In this document: in pieces, positions 24,856-34,446 of the stretch
Layout: each line of letters starts with the position of its first letter
How positions within the stretch are numbered: position 1 is the first letter of the stretch
Assembly (NCBI GenBank): GCA_945861245.1
Contig: CAMAUE010000015.1
Span: forward strand, 1 to 56,224
Source of the DNA: Singulisphaera sp. GP187
GTDB lineage: Bacteria > Planctomycetota > Planctomycetia > Gemmatales > Gemmataceae
DNA: 56,224 nt
Reading direction: 5' to 3'
Notes under the pieces: model-generated
Told to the model about the DNA's origin: nothing
Database searches by the model: none
Seen by the model: only the letters and a program-made list of their open reading frames with translations
Made by a program: the position numbers and the translations under genes

Positions 24856-25279
24856 GAGCCTCCTCCTCCCCGCTTAGCGATCGCGCGGCGTCATGCGAGC
24901 ACTGAACGGAGAACGGCAATTCTTTCACCACACCAGGATACCGCTCGCCGGTCCGCGTTCCTTTCAAGAATCAGGAATCAGCCCAAATTTCTGGTTTCCG
25001 ACCCCTGACTCCGAGTTGTCGGCATCACTGCGGATAGCGTGCCACACAATTCAATCATCCATTTTTTGAGAGAGAGCGGCCTTGACAAAGTACAGAATCC
25101 TGGCGTACCAGGCGCTGTTCCGCCAAGCTATTTCGCTCCCAGAAGAGGCCGTCATGATATCCTTGAATTGACCCATCGGAAGTTGCCGTTGCGAGGCGCT
25201 TCCCAGCCAAGCAGCAAATTTGGTTCTCTTTTTTTCATACTTCGAGCGGACGAAAGCTCGGTGTCGGAAAGCACCACCC
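24856..25279. other. Intergenic region with degenerate repeat
   Basis: 24869-24915 is a worn family 1 element (CCGCTTAGCGATCGCG and later TGCGAGCACTGAACGG). A CCTGG-CGTA-CCAGG palindrome lies at 25099-25112. The words GAATCAGGAATCAG and CCCCTGACTCC at 24966-25013 look like short repeats. I see no gene. Confidence 0.6.
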
Positions 25280-26497
25280 TCACCCCAAGAACCACCGCAT
25301 CAGCTCGTGGCCTTTCTCGAACACCTGGCTCGCCTGGTCCGCGACGATCTCGTCATACGACGTCTGCTCCTGCGGCTTCACGCCCGTCCCGGCGACGGCG
25401 AACGGGACCATGCCATACGCATGCGCCCGCGTTCGCACCGGCGTGCGGTGGTCCGGTGAGATCAGGATGCGCCAATCGCCATGGCTCGGCAACGCCGCCA
25501 GCAACGGCCCGACGATGTGCTCGTCGATCCGCTCCAAGGCTTTGACCTTTTCGTCGACCTTGCCTTCATGCGATGCTTCATCCGGGGCCTCGACGTGTAC
25601 GCAGACCAGATCGTGTGACTTGATCGCTTCGATGGCGTAGCGCCCCTTGGCGGCATAATCGGTGTCGAGGTAACCCGTCGTGCCTGGCACATCGATGCGC
25701 GTCCAGCCGAGCAACACGCCGACGCCGCGAACGAGATCGACGGCGCTGATGATCGCGCCCTTCTTGCCATACTGCTCGGCAAAGGGCTGGAGCGACGGCG
25801 CGACGCCCTGGCCCCATAGCCAAATTTGCGTCGCATCGCGTTTCTCTTCCGTGCGTCGGCGGACGTTCGTCGGATGATCGCGCAGCACCGCTCGGCTACG
25901 AACCATCAGGTCGCGCATTAGGTTCGAGCCGGGGCCTTTGGGCAGATGGCCGGCGATTTGCTGATCGGGGACATCGTGCGGCGGTTGGGCTTTCGTCTCG
26001 GTGGTGAACGGCGCGTCATCGCCACGGTAGATGAGAATGTTGCGATAGCTCACGCCGGCGTGGAATTCGAGCGTGCCACGCAGGCCGTCGAAATTTACCG
26101 GTCCGCCGAGATTGGCCTGGATTGCTTGCATCAACTCCTTGCCGTCTTCAGGCGTGATGTGCCCGGCGGTGAAATCGCGCATCTCTTCGTTCTCGACATG
26201 CACGAGATTACAGCGGATCGCCCAGTCTTTCGGGCCGAGCTTCAAACCCATCGCGGCGGTTTCGAGCGGTGCTCGGCCTGTGTAGACGATGAGCGGATCA
26301 TAGCCGAACAGGCTCAGCGTGGCGACATCGCTGGCAGGGGTTAGAGTCGGCGGGACATTATCGGTGCGACCGACGAGGCCGATCTGGGCGACGCGATCCA
26401 TGTGTGGCTTCTTCGCCGCCTGCAACGGTGTCTTGCCGCTGAGTGCTTTTTGCGGTTCATCGGCGCAACCATCGGGGATGACGATGACGTATTTCAT
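25280..26497 (-). CDS. apgM: Cofactor-independent phosphoglycerate mutase, archaeal (ApgM) type
   Basis: This 405-residue member of the alkaline phosphatase superfamily interconverts 3- and 2-phosphoglycerate. MKYVIVIPDGCADEP holds the first metal aspartate, TPASDVATLSLFGYDP carries the nucleophilic serine region, and SPDHRTPVRTRAH and HVEAPDEASHEGKVDEK contribute further metal ligands. Length and order fit the aPGAM group rather than the 510-residue bacterial iPGM. Some relatives were proposed to be homoserine kinases, so that role is an alternative. It is monocistronic, bounded by a family 3 palindrome near its start. Confidence 0.9.
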   Translation of the reverse strand: MKYVIVIPDGCADEPQKALSGKTPLQAAKKPHMDRVAQIGLVGRTDNVPPTLTPASDVATLSLFGYDPLIVYTGRAPLETAAMGLKLGPKDWAIRCNLVHVENEEMRDFTAGHITPEDGKELMQAIQANLGGPVNFDGLRGTLEFHAGVSYRNILIYRGDDAPFTTETKAQPPHDVPDQQIAGHLPKGPGSNLMRDLMVRSRAVLRDHPTNVRRRTEEKRDATQIWLWGQGVAPSLQPFAEQYGKKGAIISAVDLVRGVGVLLGWTRIDVPGTTGYLDTDYAAKGRYAIEAIKSHDLVCVHVEAPDEASHEGKVDEKVKALERIDEHIVGPLLAALPSHGDWRILISPDHRTPVRTRAHAYGMVPFAVAGTGVKPQEQTSYDEIVADQASQVFEKGHELMRWFLG

Positions 26498-26513
26498 TTG
26501 GATTCCTCAGTTT

Positions 26514-26600
26514 CAAGCCCGCAGGCGAGCGCGAGCGAACCTGCGCGGGTCAGGGGCCCCATCACCCGCGCAGGCTCGCTCGCGCTCGCCTGCGGGCTTG
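26514..26600. repeat. Family 3 palindromic element
   Basis: The arm CAAGCCCGCAGGCGAGCGCG is mirrored. Relative to 14293-14375, extra bases are present in both arms, so pairing is kept. Confidence 0.9.
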
Positions 26601-26607
26601 GATGTTG

Positions 26608-27363
26608 TTACTTTTTTCTCGCAACCACCACCACATAACGACAATAGCGCTGCCAACTCGGGGCCACGTTCAATATCCAATCATCGCACCGGGTTAGCAT
26701 ATGCCTCAGCGTTGCCATTCGCACAACCCGGCCCAGCATCGCGACAAGCTGATGGCCCGTCACCGACACATCCGCGAAATGGCGGCGCAACACAGTCAGA
26801 TCGCGCGGTTGCAACGGCGTCTCATCGACAGTTCGATGCTTGCCCGGATAGGGCAACGCCAATCGCGCCCAATTGAGCACGCGGTTGCCCGCCCACGGTT
26901 CGCAGAACACTGCGATCCCGCCCGGCGCGAGGATGCGATTCAGTTCGCGACCAGCCCGATCAATGTCCAGATGATGCAGTACCGCGTTGGCCCAGACGCC
27001 GTCGAAGGCGCCGTCGCGAAACGGCAACACTTCGCCATCGCACACGACGCGGTCGAACGCCACGTCATTCACTCGCGCTCGCAGGCCGGTTTCACGCATA
27101 TAGCCGAGCGAGAGATCGCACGCCGTAACATGCGAGCCACGCCGGGCCAGCACGACCGATGCCATGCCATGCCCGCAGCCGAGGTCGAGGACGCGCAAAC
27201 CGCTGACATCGCCAAGCGCGGCGAAGGCGGGGGCGATCCACGATTCGTGGTTGAGGTAGGCGTCATCATCGACAACGTAGTCCGCAGGCAGCAGCGCTTT
27301 CGCGCGAGCGTCGGCCTGCGAATCGTGAAACGCTCGTTCCTGGAGCAATCGCGCGTGCGACAT
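26608..27363 (-). CDS. Class I SAM-dependent methyltransferase
   Basis: This 251-residue cytoplasmic enzyme has motif I VLDLGCGHGMASVVLA, the acidic strand HVTACDLSLGYM, motif II CDGEVLPFRDGAFDGVW and ANAVLHHLD, then LAPGGIAVFCEPW. This is the Methyltransf_11/UbiE-like pattern, used on lipids, quinones and sugars. FCEPW and the later NRVLNWARLALPYPGKHRT are seen in methyltransferases near sugar or lipid biosynthesis genes, but the neighbours here give no clue. The C-terminal part is basic and may bind membrane or substrate. Confidence 0.85.
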   Translation of the reverse strand: MSHARLLQERAFHDSQADARAKALLPADYVVDDDAYLNHESWIAPAFAALGDVSGLRVLDLGCGHGMASVVLARRGSHVTACDLSLGYMRETGLRARVNDVAFDRVVCDGEVLPFRDGAFDGVWANAVLHHLDIDRAGRELNRILAPGGIAVFCEPWAGNRVLNWARLALPYPGKHRTVDETPLQPRDLTVLRRHFADVSVTGHQLVAMLGRVVRMATLRHMLTRCDDWILNVAPSWQRYCRYVVVVARKK

Positions 27364-27389
27364 GGGGCCGTCCGTGGGTTTTGCGTTTT

Positions 27390-27443
27390 CCGCTTGCGGC
27401 TTAGCGCTCGGAACATCCCACGTGAGCGCTAAGCCGCAAGCGG
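27390..27443. repeat. Family 1 palindromic element
   Basis: CCGCTTGCGGCTTAGCGCTC and its complement have a 12-14 base loop unlike other copies. It lies between two minus-strand genes and ends five bases before the trxB stop. Confidence 0.9.
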
Positions 27444-27447
27444 TGGA

Positions 27448-28533
27448 TCAATGATGCCCCTTCTCCGCTAGCCAGCGTTCCGCGTCGAGCGCTGATTGGC
27501 AGCCCGACCCCGCGGCCGTCACGGCCTGGCGATAGTAGCTGTCGGCGACATCGCCGGCGGCGAAGACGCCTTCGATGCTCGTGTCGGTGCGGTGCGACTT
27601 CGGCCAAATGATATAGCCCTTCGGATCGGTCTGCAGCTGGCCGCCGAGGAAATCGGTGTTCGGCGTATGCCCGATGGCGAGGAAGACGCCGGTGACATCG
27701 AGCGTTTCCGTGCCGTCGTCGATCGTGCTCTTGAGTCGGGCCGCCGTCACGCCGGATTGCTCGGTGCCGATCACTTCGTCGAGCGTGCGGTTCCACTTCA
27801 TCGTGATCTTGGGATTCTCCAGCGCCCGGCGTGCCATGATCTTGCTCGCCCGAAGTTCATTACGGCGAACGACCATGTGGACTTGGCTGGCGAACTTGGT
27901 GAGATACGTCGCCTCTTCGACTGCCGAGTCGCCGCCGCCGATGACGACCAACGGCTTATTGCGAAAGCGTGGCAAAGCGCCATCGCACACGGCACACGCG
28001 GTAACGCCGTTGTTCTTGTAGCGATCTTCCGACGGCAGGCCGAGGTAATTCGCCCGTGCTCCGGTCGCAATGATGACGGCGAGCGATTCCACAACGCCGT
28101 TGTCGCGCGTCGTGAGTTTGAAGGGATGCTTGCCAAGTTCGACCTTGACGACATCATCAGTGACGATGCGCGTGCCGAAACTCGCGGCCTGCTGGCGCAT
28201 TAGTTCCATAAGCTCGGGGCCGTAGGCTGCACGTTTGCCCTGATGCACCTTCTTGCCCTCGGAATAATGCGCGACGTTAGCGAAGCGGTCCGGCGGCAAC
28301 GCCGACTTCAGCAGCTGGTTGAACGCCGAGTTATCCGCGAACGGCCAAGCCGGGAAGTTTTCGACTTCCGTGGTGAGATTGAGCTGCCCCAGAGGCAGCG
28401 TGCCGTTGACGCGATTGGTGTCCCACGTCGCGGAGCCTTCGATGACGAGCGGTTGCAGGTTAGCGCGGGCACAGTAGATGGCTGCGGTCCAACCGGCCGG
28501 CCCGGACCCGATGATGACGACTTTCTCGGACAT
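27448..28533 (-). CDS. trxB: Thioredoxin reductase
   Basis: This 361-residue FAD/NADPH flavoenzyme reduces thioredoxin. [16 protein letters not shown] binds FAD, CAVC at about 180-183 is the redox disulfide, [15 protein letters not shown] binds NADPH, and [15 protein letters not shown] closes the FAD site. It is longer than the common 310-330 residues because of an extra segment of about 35 residues after VENFPAWPF (about 64-105). The extra segment keeps good codon use, so it looks genuine rather than a frameshift artefact. Confidence 0.95.
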   Translation of the reverse strand: MSEKVVIIGSGPAGWTAAIYCARANLQPLVIEGSATWDTNRVNGTLPLGQLNLTTEVENFPAWPFADNSAFNQLLKSALPPDRFANVAHYSEGKKVHQGKRAAYGPELMELMRQQAASFGTRIVTDDVVKVELGKHPFKLTTRDNGVVESLAVIIATGARANYLGLPSEDRYKNNGVTACAVCDGALPRFRNKPLVVIGGGDSAVEEATYLTKFASQVHMVVRRNELRASKIMARRALENPKITMKWNRTLDEVIGTEQSGVTAARLKSTIDDGTETLDVTGVFLAIGHTPNTDFLGGQLQTDPKGYIIWPKSHRTDTSIEGVFAAGDVADSYYRQAVTAAGSGCQSALDAERWLAEKGHH

Positions 28534-28555
28534 TCGATTGTGACTCCCTGAAACA

Positions 28556-28614
28556 TATAGCCCGCCATTGATGGCGGGTGACGCTCGATCCCGCCATCAA
28601 TGGCGGGCTATATA
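28556..28614. repeat. Family 4 palindromic element
   Basis: TAGCCCGCCATTGATGGCGG is mirrored by CCGCCATCAATGGCGGGCTA, each arm itself being a hairpin. The second copy is at 49507-49561 and has T in place of G in the arm, with the matching change in the other arm. Confidence 0.9.
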
Positions 28615-28736
28615 GATGAGGAATATGCTATGAACTCGTTCGCCGTGGGACATTGACGCTTTAGCGCTCCGCCCCGTACAACATAAGTGTCCCTGCCTGC
28701 CTTGACTTGTTCCATCGCTTCATCGAGGAGATAATC

Positions 28737-30566
28737 ATGTTCGTTGCTTCCCGCCGGTGCATGTTGGCGCTCGCGATCGGTCTGGTCGCTGTCGTATTTG
28801 AACCTATTTTCGCGCAAGAGAAAGTCGATCCCATCGTCGAGCGGATGCGCAAGGACGTCACGTTTCTCGCTTCCGATGAATGCGAAGGCCGAGGCGTCGG
28901 CACGAAGGGGCTTGACAAGGCTGCCGACTACATCGCGGCTCAGTTCAAGTTGGCCGGCCTCAAGCCGGGCGGCGTCAATGGCACGTACTTTCAGCCGTTC
29001 CCGTTCGCGACCAACGCTCAACTCGACGGCGCCAGCACGGTGACGCTCATCGGACCCAAGGACAAGAAAATCGAACTCAAGCAAGGCACCGACTTCGAGG
29101 TCATGGGTTCGTCCGCGCCGGCCAAGTTCACCGCCCCGCTCGCTTTCGTCGGCTACGGCGCCACCGCGCGTGACATCATGTATGACGACTACGCCGGCAT
29201 CGACGCCAAAGGCAAGATGGTCATCACGCTTCGCCGACTGCCCAACTGGAACGACAAGGCCAAACCATTCGACGGCGCAAACAAGGATGAGATCGCCGGC
29301 CTCGACATCAAACAATTCAACGCCCAGGGCCACAATGCCCTCGGCGCAATCCTTGTCAACGACGCCACCGAACCCAAGGACGCCTTGATGCCGTTTGGCA
29401 CAATGGCGAAAGGTATCTCCACGGTGTCGGTGCCGTTCATTCAACTCAAGCGAAGCGTTATCGACACCCTGCTCAAGGACACCGTTGGCAAAGGCCTGGA
29501 GGAAACCGAGAAAGCGATCGACGCCGACCTCAAGCCGCGCAGCGCTGTGCTCAAAGGCTGGTCGATTAGCGTCGAGATCAAAGTCAAACGGCAAGAGACG
29601 CCCGTCAAGAACGTCATCGGCGTTGTGGAAGGCAGCGGTGTGCTTGCCAAGGAAACCGTCGTCGTCGGCGCCCACTACGACCATCTCGGTTACGGCGGGG
29701 CCGGCAGCCGGGCCCCGGGCAAGAAAGACATCCACCACGGTGCCGACGACAACGGCTCAGGCACGACCGCCATGGTCGAACTGGCGCGCCGCTTCAGCAC
29801 TTCGGAAACCCAAAACCGCCGACGTATGGTCTTCATGGCCTTCACCGCCGAGGAACGCGGGCTCATCGGCTCGCGCCACTTCACGCGCGTCGAGCCTTTG
29901 TTCCCGATCAAATCGATCGCGGCGATGTTCAACCTCGACATGGTCGGTCGCTTGAAAGAAGACCCGAAAACGAAAAAGACCAAACTGCTCGTCGAAGGCA
30001 TCGGCACCGCGAAGGAATTCGACGGCCTGGTCACGAAACATAATCCCGGCTTTGAACTTGTCAAGAAGCCGGGCGGGTACGGGCCGAGCGATCACGATTC
30101 GTTCTACGGCCAAAAAGTTCCGGTGTTGTTCTTCTGGACCGGCACACACGAGGACTACCACAAGCCGAGCGACACGTCCGACAAGATCAACGTGGACGGC
30201 ATGAAGCGCATCGCCGACTACGCGGAGAAAGTCATCGACGACTTGCGCACGAACGAAAAGCGCTATGAGGTGGTCTACTTGCCGAGGCAGTTCACGGGCG
30301 GAGTCGGGGCGTTTCCGAAGCTTGGCATCGTGCCCGATTACGAGTTCGGCGGCAAAGGCGTCCGCATCGAAAGCGTCGCCGCGGGTGGCCCCGCTGCCGC
30401 CGCCGGACTGAAAAAAGACGATGTCATCACGCAGATGGCCGGCAAGAATGTCGCCGACGTCACCGGCTACATGGCGGTCCTGCGAACGCAGAAGGCGGGG
30501 ACGCCGCTAGAAATTCGTATCCTGCGCGACGGGAAAGAAATGCAGTTGAAAGTGACGCCGAAGTAA
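28737..30566 (+). CDS. Secreted M28 aminopeptidase with C-terminal PDZ domain
   Basis: This 609-residue protein has a signal peptide (MFVASRRCMLALAIGLVAVV, cut before QEKVD). Residues of about 150-250 could be a PA-type insert. The zinc peptidase part includes VVVGAHYDHLG, HHGADDNGSGTTA, FTAEERGLIGSRHF and FNLDMVGRL, which supply the two-zinc ligands and the general base, plus FFWTGTHEDYHKPSDT for the last histidine. The last 90 residues are a PDZ domain (GVRIESVAAGGPAAAAGLKK). GAGGAGA precedes the ATG at 28737; an ATG at 28707 lacks this. It probably degrades peptides in the periplasm. Confidence 0.92.
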   Translation: MFVASRRCMLALAIGLVAVVFEPIFAQEKVDPIVERMRKDVTFLASDECEGRGVGTKGLDKAADYIAAQFKLAGLKPGGVNGTYFQPFPFATNAQLDGASTVTLIGPKDKKIELKQGTDFEVMGSSAPAKFTAPLAFVGYGATARDIMYDDYAGIDAKGKMVITLRRLPNWNDKAKPFDGANKDEIAGLDIKQFNAQGHNALGAILVNDATEPKDALMPFGTMAKGISTVSVPFIQLKRSVIDTLLKDTVGKGLEETEKAIDADLKPRSAVLKGWSISVEIKVKRQETPVKNVIGVVEGSGVLAKETVVVGAHYDHLGYGGAGSRAPGKKDIHHGADDNGSGTTAMVELARRFSTSETQNRRRMVFMAFTAEERGLIGSRHFTRVEPLFPIKSIAAMFNLDMVGRLKEDPKTKKTKLLVEGIGTAKEFDGLVTKHNPGFELVKKPGGYGPSDHDSFYGQKVPVLFFWTGTHEDYHKPSDTSDKINVDGMKRIADYAEKVIDDLRTNEKRYEVVYLPRQFTGGVGAFPKLGIVPDYEFGGKGVRIESVAAGGPAAAAGLKKDDVITQMAGKNVADVTGYMAVLRTQKAGTPLEIRILRDGKEMQLKVTPK

Positions 30567-30570
30567 ATCC

Positions 30571-30620
30571 CCGCTTGCCGTTTAGCGCTCGCATGGCGCC
30601 GTGCGAGCGCGTAATTGCAG
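30571..30620. repeat. Degenerate family 1 element
   Basis: CCGCTTGCCGTTTAGCGCTC is recognisable, but the right arm has worn to TGCGAGCGCGTAATTGCAGG. Confidence 0.75.
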
Positions 30621-30639
30621 GCATCACCTTTGTGACGTT

Positions 30640-30724
30640 TTTCCGAGCCGCGACCGTCAGGGAGCGGCCGACAAGGTGCGCACGTCATCCAGTCGGCCGC
30701 TCCCTGACGGTCGCGGCTCGGAAA
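30640..30724. repeat. Family 5 palindromic element
   Basis: TTTCCGAGCCGCGACCGTCA pairs with TGACGGTCGCGGCTCGGAAA; the stem continues through GGGAGCGGCC. Relative to 56042-56128, one C-G pair here is an A-T pair there. Confidence 0.9.
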
Positions 30725-30773
30725 GAGTCATGTACTCCTTGAAATCGTCAAGCGGTGCATCAAAGTCCATTCG

Positions 30774-31826
30774 CTACTTCGCCAGTTCCTTGCGCTTGTT
30801 CGCGATCAGTGCCAGCAGCGCTTTCTGCGGGTCGGCGAATTTCTTAATGCCCTCGGCCATCAACGAATCCTCGAGCTTTTGCAGATCGACAAGCTTCGCA
30901 ATCTCCGCGAGCACGGCCGGCGCGGGCAGCTTATCCACCTGGCGCGTGAACGACTCACCGCTGGCCTCGGTCAAATCGTTCGTGCCAGGCGGATTGGTCT
31001 CGATGTCGGAACCCGCGAATGCTCCGACATATTTCGTCGGCTTGTCGCTGGGCTTTTTCGTGCCGGTGCTGGCGAAGATCATTTCTTGGTTGAGCGCGAG
31101 TTTCTTGTCGGCCCAGAACTGCTGATTCATCTGCCAAATCTGCTTGGCATTGACGATGCCGACCTGCCCCTGTGCCTCGGCCGATAGTTGCGGCAGATGT
31201 TGCTCCGTATAGACATCGACTCGGCTTACGAAGATGCTGTAGACCGATTTGAACGTGGCGAGCGAACCATGCCGTTGCGCCCCGCGCCAGATGCCGTCGC
31301 GGGCGACACTGTACTGTCGCGGCGTGAAAATCAGTGTCACATTGAGCGTGATACCGGCGGCGGCCAAATCCTCCACCGCGGCGAGACCGGCGGGCGTTGC
31401 GGGAACCTTGATCATTCGATTCGTATGTCCCGCGCTCCACTTTTTACCTAACTCGACATAACGCCGCGATCGCTCGGCGAGCGGCATGTTCAGCGTCGGG
31501 TCTTCGAGTAGCGGGTCAAGCTCGAAGCTGACGTAGCCGTCGTTGCCCTTGGTTTCCTGCCAAACCGGCTGAAACACCGCCTGCGCCTGGCGAACGAGCA
31601 GGTCGGTCACTTGCCAGGCAACCGATTCATCATCGAGCCCGTCGCGCATCAACTTGACGAGGTCGGCATCGAATCGCCCGGTCTTAATCAAATCCGCGAT
31701 GATGATCGGATTGGAAGTCGCCCCGGTCGCGCCGAGAGCGCGATTGCGCTTCACGAGATCGGGGTCGATCGAATCGAGCCAAAGTTTCGTGCCGGCGGCG
31801 ATCAAAGATTTCAGCGGGGAGGTCAT
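30774..31826 (-). CDS. tal: Transaldolase
   Basis: This 350-residue enzyme of the non-oxidative pentose phosphate pathway moves a dihydroxyacetone unit between sugar phosphates. NPIIIADLI follows the first barrel strand, [12 protein letters not shown] holds the Schiff-base lysine (about 144), [11 protein letters not shown] is the next strand and FVSRVDVY follows. The C-terminus is longer than in FSA-type enzymes and fits the TalAB/TAL-type length. It starts inside the left arm of a GTGGTC-rich repeat and is divergent from a short-chain reductase 118 bases away. Confidence 0.92.
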   Translation of the reverse strand: MTSPLKSLIAAGTKLWLDSIDPDLVKRNRALGATGATSNPIIIADLIKTGRFDADLVKLMRDGLDDESVAWQVTDLLVRQAQAVFQPVWQETKGNDGYVSFELDPLLEDPTLNMPLAERSRRYVELGKKWSAGHTNRMIKVPATPAGLAAVEDLAAAGITLNVTLIFTPRQYSVARDGIWRGAQRHGSLATFKSVYSIFVSRVDVYTEQHLPQLSAEAQGQVGIVNAKQIWQMNQQFWADKKLALNQEMIFASTGTKKPSDKPTKYVGAFAGSDIETNPPGTNDLTEASGESFTRQVDKLPAPAVLAEIAKLVDLQKLEDSLMAEGIKKFADPQKALLALIANKRKELAK

Positions 31827-31948
31827 TGGTCATTGGTCCTTAGTCAGTGGTCAGTGGTCCGTGGGACGGGACGAACGGATGTTATCTATAATAAACGCCT
31901 GACCTGCTACTGACCACTGACCACGGACCAAGGACTACCGACCAATGA
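31821..31948. repeat. GGTCAGTGGTC-rich inverted repeat over a divergent promoter region
   Basis: The left arm is built of GGTCATTGGTC and CAGTGGTCAGTGGTC words (31821-31864), and the right arm is the complementary set (31909-31948). The start codons of both flanking genes are within the arms (31824-31826 and 31945-31947). Confidence 0.85.
31887..31892 (+). promoter_or_regulatory. Candidate -10 box
   Basis: TATAAT lies 52 bases upstream of the short-chain reductase start, in the unique centre of the inverted repeat. No clear -35 box is seen. Confidence 0.35.
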
Positions 31949-32724
31949 CTAACTTGAAAAACCGCGTCGCCCTGATAACCGGATCGGGACGAGGCATTGG
32001 CCGAGCGATCGGAATCGCGCTGGCGAAGGCCGGGGCGAGCGTCGCGCTGACCGCGCGCACGGCGGGCGAGTTGGAGGAGGCAGTCGGCGTCATCCGGGCG
32101 GCGGGCGGGACGGCGGTTGGCATCGTCGCGGACCTGATGAACAAGGATGCCGTGCCCGCGTTGATGCGCGACGTGAACGCCAAGCTTGGTCCTATCGAGA
32201 TTCTCGTCAATAACGCCGGCATCGGGTCGAGTTCCGACCCCAAGCCTGTTGCAAACTTCAACGACGAGTTCTGGGAGACGACGCTGTACCTGAACCTCAC
32301 GGTGCCGTACAAGTTGAGCAAAGCCGTCCTGCCGACGATGCTCGCGAAAAAGTGGGGCCGAATCATCAACGTGGCGTCGATCAATGGCAAGATTCCGAGC
32401 CTGCACGGCGTCGCCTACACCGCCAGCAAACATGGCCTGCTCGGCTTGACGCGCACGCTGGCCCTGGAGGTGGCGAAGGAAGGCGTCACCGTCAATGCGA
32501 TCTGCCCTGGCCCAGTCCATACGGCCATGAACGACAAACGCATCGAGTACGACGCCCAACGCCGCGGCCTGTCGTTTGCTGAGATCGAGCAAGCGATGAC
32601 GCCAATCGGCGGCAGGCTCGAACCCGACGATATCGCCCCGATGGCGGTCTTCCTGGCAGCGGACGAAGCCCGCATGATCACCGGCCAAGCCTACAACATC
32701 TGCGGCGGTGTATTGCTGTATTGA
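31945..32724 (+). CDS. Short-chain dehydrogenase/reductase (FabG-like)
   Basis: This 259-residue SDR has the cofactor loop GSGRGIGRAIG, the NNAG motif (LVNNAGIGSS), and YTASKHG with the catalytic Tyr and Lys. NVASINGKIPSLHG holds the catalytic Ser region. ICPGPVHTAM and GQAYNICGGVLLY are standard. The closest matches in form are 3-oxoacyl-ACP reductases, but many SDRs of this shape act on sugars or alcohols, so the substrate is open. The arginine after the first cofactor strand region (TARTAGE) suggests NADP(H). Confidence 0.85.
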   Translation: MTNLKNRVALITGSGRGIGRAIGIALAKAGASVALTARTAGELEEAVGVIRAAGGTAVGIVADLMNKDAVPALMRDVNAKLGPIEILVNNAGIGSSSDPKPVANFNDEFWETTLYLNLTVPYKLSKAVLPTMLAKKWGRIINVASINGKIPSLHGVAYTASKHGLLGLTRTLALEVAKEGVTVNAICPGPVHTAMNDKRIEYDAQRRGLSFAEIEQAMTPIGGRLEPDDIAPMAVFLAADEARMITGQAYNICGGVLLY

Positions 32725-32732
32725 TTCGCTTC

Positions 32733-32798
32733 GTTTAGCCGCGACGCGCAGCGGAGCGCGGATTGAGCCCCGCGCTCCGCTGCGCGTCGCGGCTAAAC
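32733..32798. repeat. Family 2-related palindromic element
   Basis: GTTTAGCCGCGACGCGCAGC pairs with GCTGCGCGTCGCGGCTAAAC. It shares the outer TTTAGCCG with family 2 but has a different core. Confidence 0.9.
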
Positions 32799-32815
32799 AA
32801 ATTCAGAGGTTTTTC

Positions 32816-33664
32816 ATGCAAGTCGATCTCGTGCAAACCACCACGCGCGACGGCGTTCGGCTCGATGGCATGCTCCAGCGGGCCGCTTCGACCGCAAATG
32901 CGCCGGCCGATGGTGTCATCTTCGTGCATGGTACGGGCGGGAACTTTTACGCTTCAACGTTGTTCGACTCGCTGGGCGAGCGCTTTCTCCAGCGCGGCTG
33001 CGCGGTGTTGCGCGTCAATACGCGCGGGCATGACGGCGTCAGCAATGCCGTCACCGCGAAAGGCGGTCGCCGACTTGGTGCGGCTTACGAATGCGTCGAC
33101 GACTGTCGGCACGATCTCGCGGCGTGGGTTGACTATCTCAAAGTGAACGTTGGCCCGCGCGTGATCCTGGCCGGGCATAGCCTCGGCGCGGTCAAATGCA
33201 TCTATGCACTGGCGCAAGATGCGACGATTAACGTCGAGCGGGCAATCGCGATTTCGCCGCCAAGACTCTCGTATTCGTGGTTTTGCGATAATCCGGAAGG
33301 CCCGCGATTTTTGGAGTCGTATCGCCAGGCCGACGCATTGATGCAAGCGGGGGCGCCGAATGCGCTGCTGGAGGTTTCGCTGCCATTGCCCATGGTCATC
33401 ACCGCTGGCGGATATGTCGAGAAGTATGGCCCGGACGAGCGTTACAATTTTTTGCCACATCTCCGCTACGTCCGCATGCCCGTGCTGCTGACGTTCGGCG
33501 GAATCGAAGTTGCGAATAACGTGGCGTTTCGTGGCACCCCGGAAGCGACGTCCTCGCTTGCGAGTGATAAGCGCCTGCTTAGCGTCGTCACGATTCCGGA
33601 TGCCGATCATTTCTACACGGGTAAGCGCGAGGAGTTGTGCGAGGCAATCGCGGGGTGGCTGTAA
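32816..33664 (+). CDS. Alpha/beta hydrolase
   Basis: This 282-residue hydrolase has VIFVHGTGGNFYAS (oxyanion region), a charged RVNTRGHDG strand, the nucleophile elbow ILAGHSLGAVKCIY and a likely catalytic histidine in PDADHFYTGKRE near the C-terminus. I chose the ATG at 32816 with AGAGG upstream; the longer frame would start in the repeat. It has no signal peptide. The fold matches DUF1749/serine aminopeptidase-like esterases, but the substrate is unknown. Confidence 0.82.
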   Translation: MQVDLVQTTTRDGVRLDGMLQRAASTANAPADGVIFVHGTGGNFYASTLFDSLGERFLQRGCAVLRVNTRGHDGVSNAVTAKGGRRLGAAYECVDDCRHDLAAWVDYLKVNVGPRVILAGHSLGAVKCIYALAQDATINVERAIAISPPRLSYSWFCDNPEGPRFLESYRQADALMQAGAPNALLEVSLPLPMVITAGGYVEKYGPDERYNFLPHLRYVRMPVLLTFGGIEVANNVAFRGTPEATSSLASDKRLLSVVTIPDADHFYTGKREELCEAIAGWL

Positions 33665-33678
33665 CCAATTCGTTTCTG

Positions 33679-33732
33679 CCGCTGGCGGCTTAGCGCTCGC
33701 GTGAGATTACCCGAGCGCTAAGACGCAAGCGG
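33679..33732. repeat. Family 1 palindromic element
   Basis: CCGCTGGCGGCTTAGCGCTC pairs with GAGCGCTAAGACGCAAGCGG with two mismatches. Confidence 0.88.
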
Positions 33733-33828
33733 CAAACATCCATGTCATTCGTCGAATCGGGCTTTTCTTGGCGGATGAAATTTGCTATCTCTCCGCCGTA
33801 TCGTATTTTTTTTGCAAGGACGCCGATT

Positions 33829-34446
33829 ATGCGTAAATACCTCCCGCCTATCTTCGCTATTTCGCTCGCCTTTTTCATGGTGGCGATTCCGTCGCTTTAC
33901 TATCGTGCCTATTCCATCAAGTATCGCAATCTTCGCGTCGTTGAGCCGGGCGTTCTCTATCGCAGCGGGCAGATGACGGTGGCTCGCCTGGAGAGCGTTG
34001 TTCGCACGCACGGCATTCGCTCGATCGTCTGTTTGCGAGGCGAAAAGGACAATATTGACAAAGATGAAGAAGCCTGGGCCAAGGCGAATAACATTCACTT
34101 CGTGCGCATGGCCCCGCTGTCTTGGGCGCCGGACGCGAACGGCGTCATCCCGGCCGAGGTGAATGCCACGATTTTCAGCAACGTAATGGCCGATCCGAAG
34201 AACCACCCCGTACTGGTCCATTGTTTCGCCGGCGTGCATCGCACCGGCATCATGTGTGCAATTTTCCGCATGGATTTTCAAAATTGGACGCCGACGGAAG
34301 CGTTGAATGAGATGCGCACCAACGGCTACACGATCCTCGACGACCACGACGATATTCGCGGCTACTTCGCCCGAAGGCGCATGCCGCAGACCGATCGAAT
34401 TCGCACAGCCATACCTGTTTCGCGGGGTGTACGAAACGGTTTGTAA
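33829..34446 (+). CDS. Membrane-anchored dual-specificity/tyrosine phosphatase-like protein
   Basis: This 205-residue protein has one N-terminal transmembrane helix (about 5-23, LPPIFAISLAFFMVAIPSL) and a phosphatase domain. The signature HCFAGVHRTG contains the nucleophile Cys132 and Arg138 in the C-x5-R loop. VLYRSGQMT and SIVCLRGEKDN are the usual flanking strands in this prokaryotic group (DSP/SIW14-like). AAGGA precedes the ATG at 33829; the ATG at 33742 would precede the helix with 29 unlikely residues. It may dephosphorylate proteins or inositol phosphates outside the membrane. Confidence 0.82.
   Translation: MRKYLPPIFAISLAFFMVAIPSLYYRAYSIKYRNLRVVEPGVLYRSGQMTVARLESVVRTHGIRSIVCLRGEKDNIDKDEEAWAKANNIHFVRMAPLSWAPDANGVIPAEVNATIFSNVMADPKNHPVLVHCFAGVHRTGIMCAIFRMDFQNWTPTEALNEMRTNGYTILDDHDDIRGYFARRRMPQTDRIRTAIPVSRGVRNGL

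Noticed and set aside
25083-25112. TTGACA at 25083 as a promoter
   Set aside because: No -10 box at a usual distance and no plus-strand gene follows; the next gene is on the minus strand and ends there.
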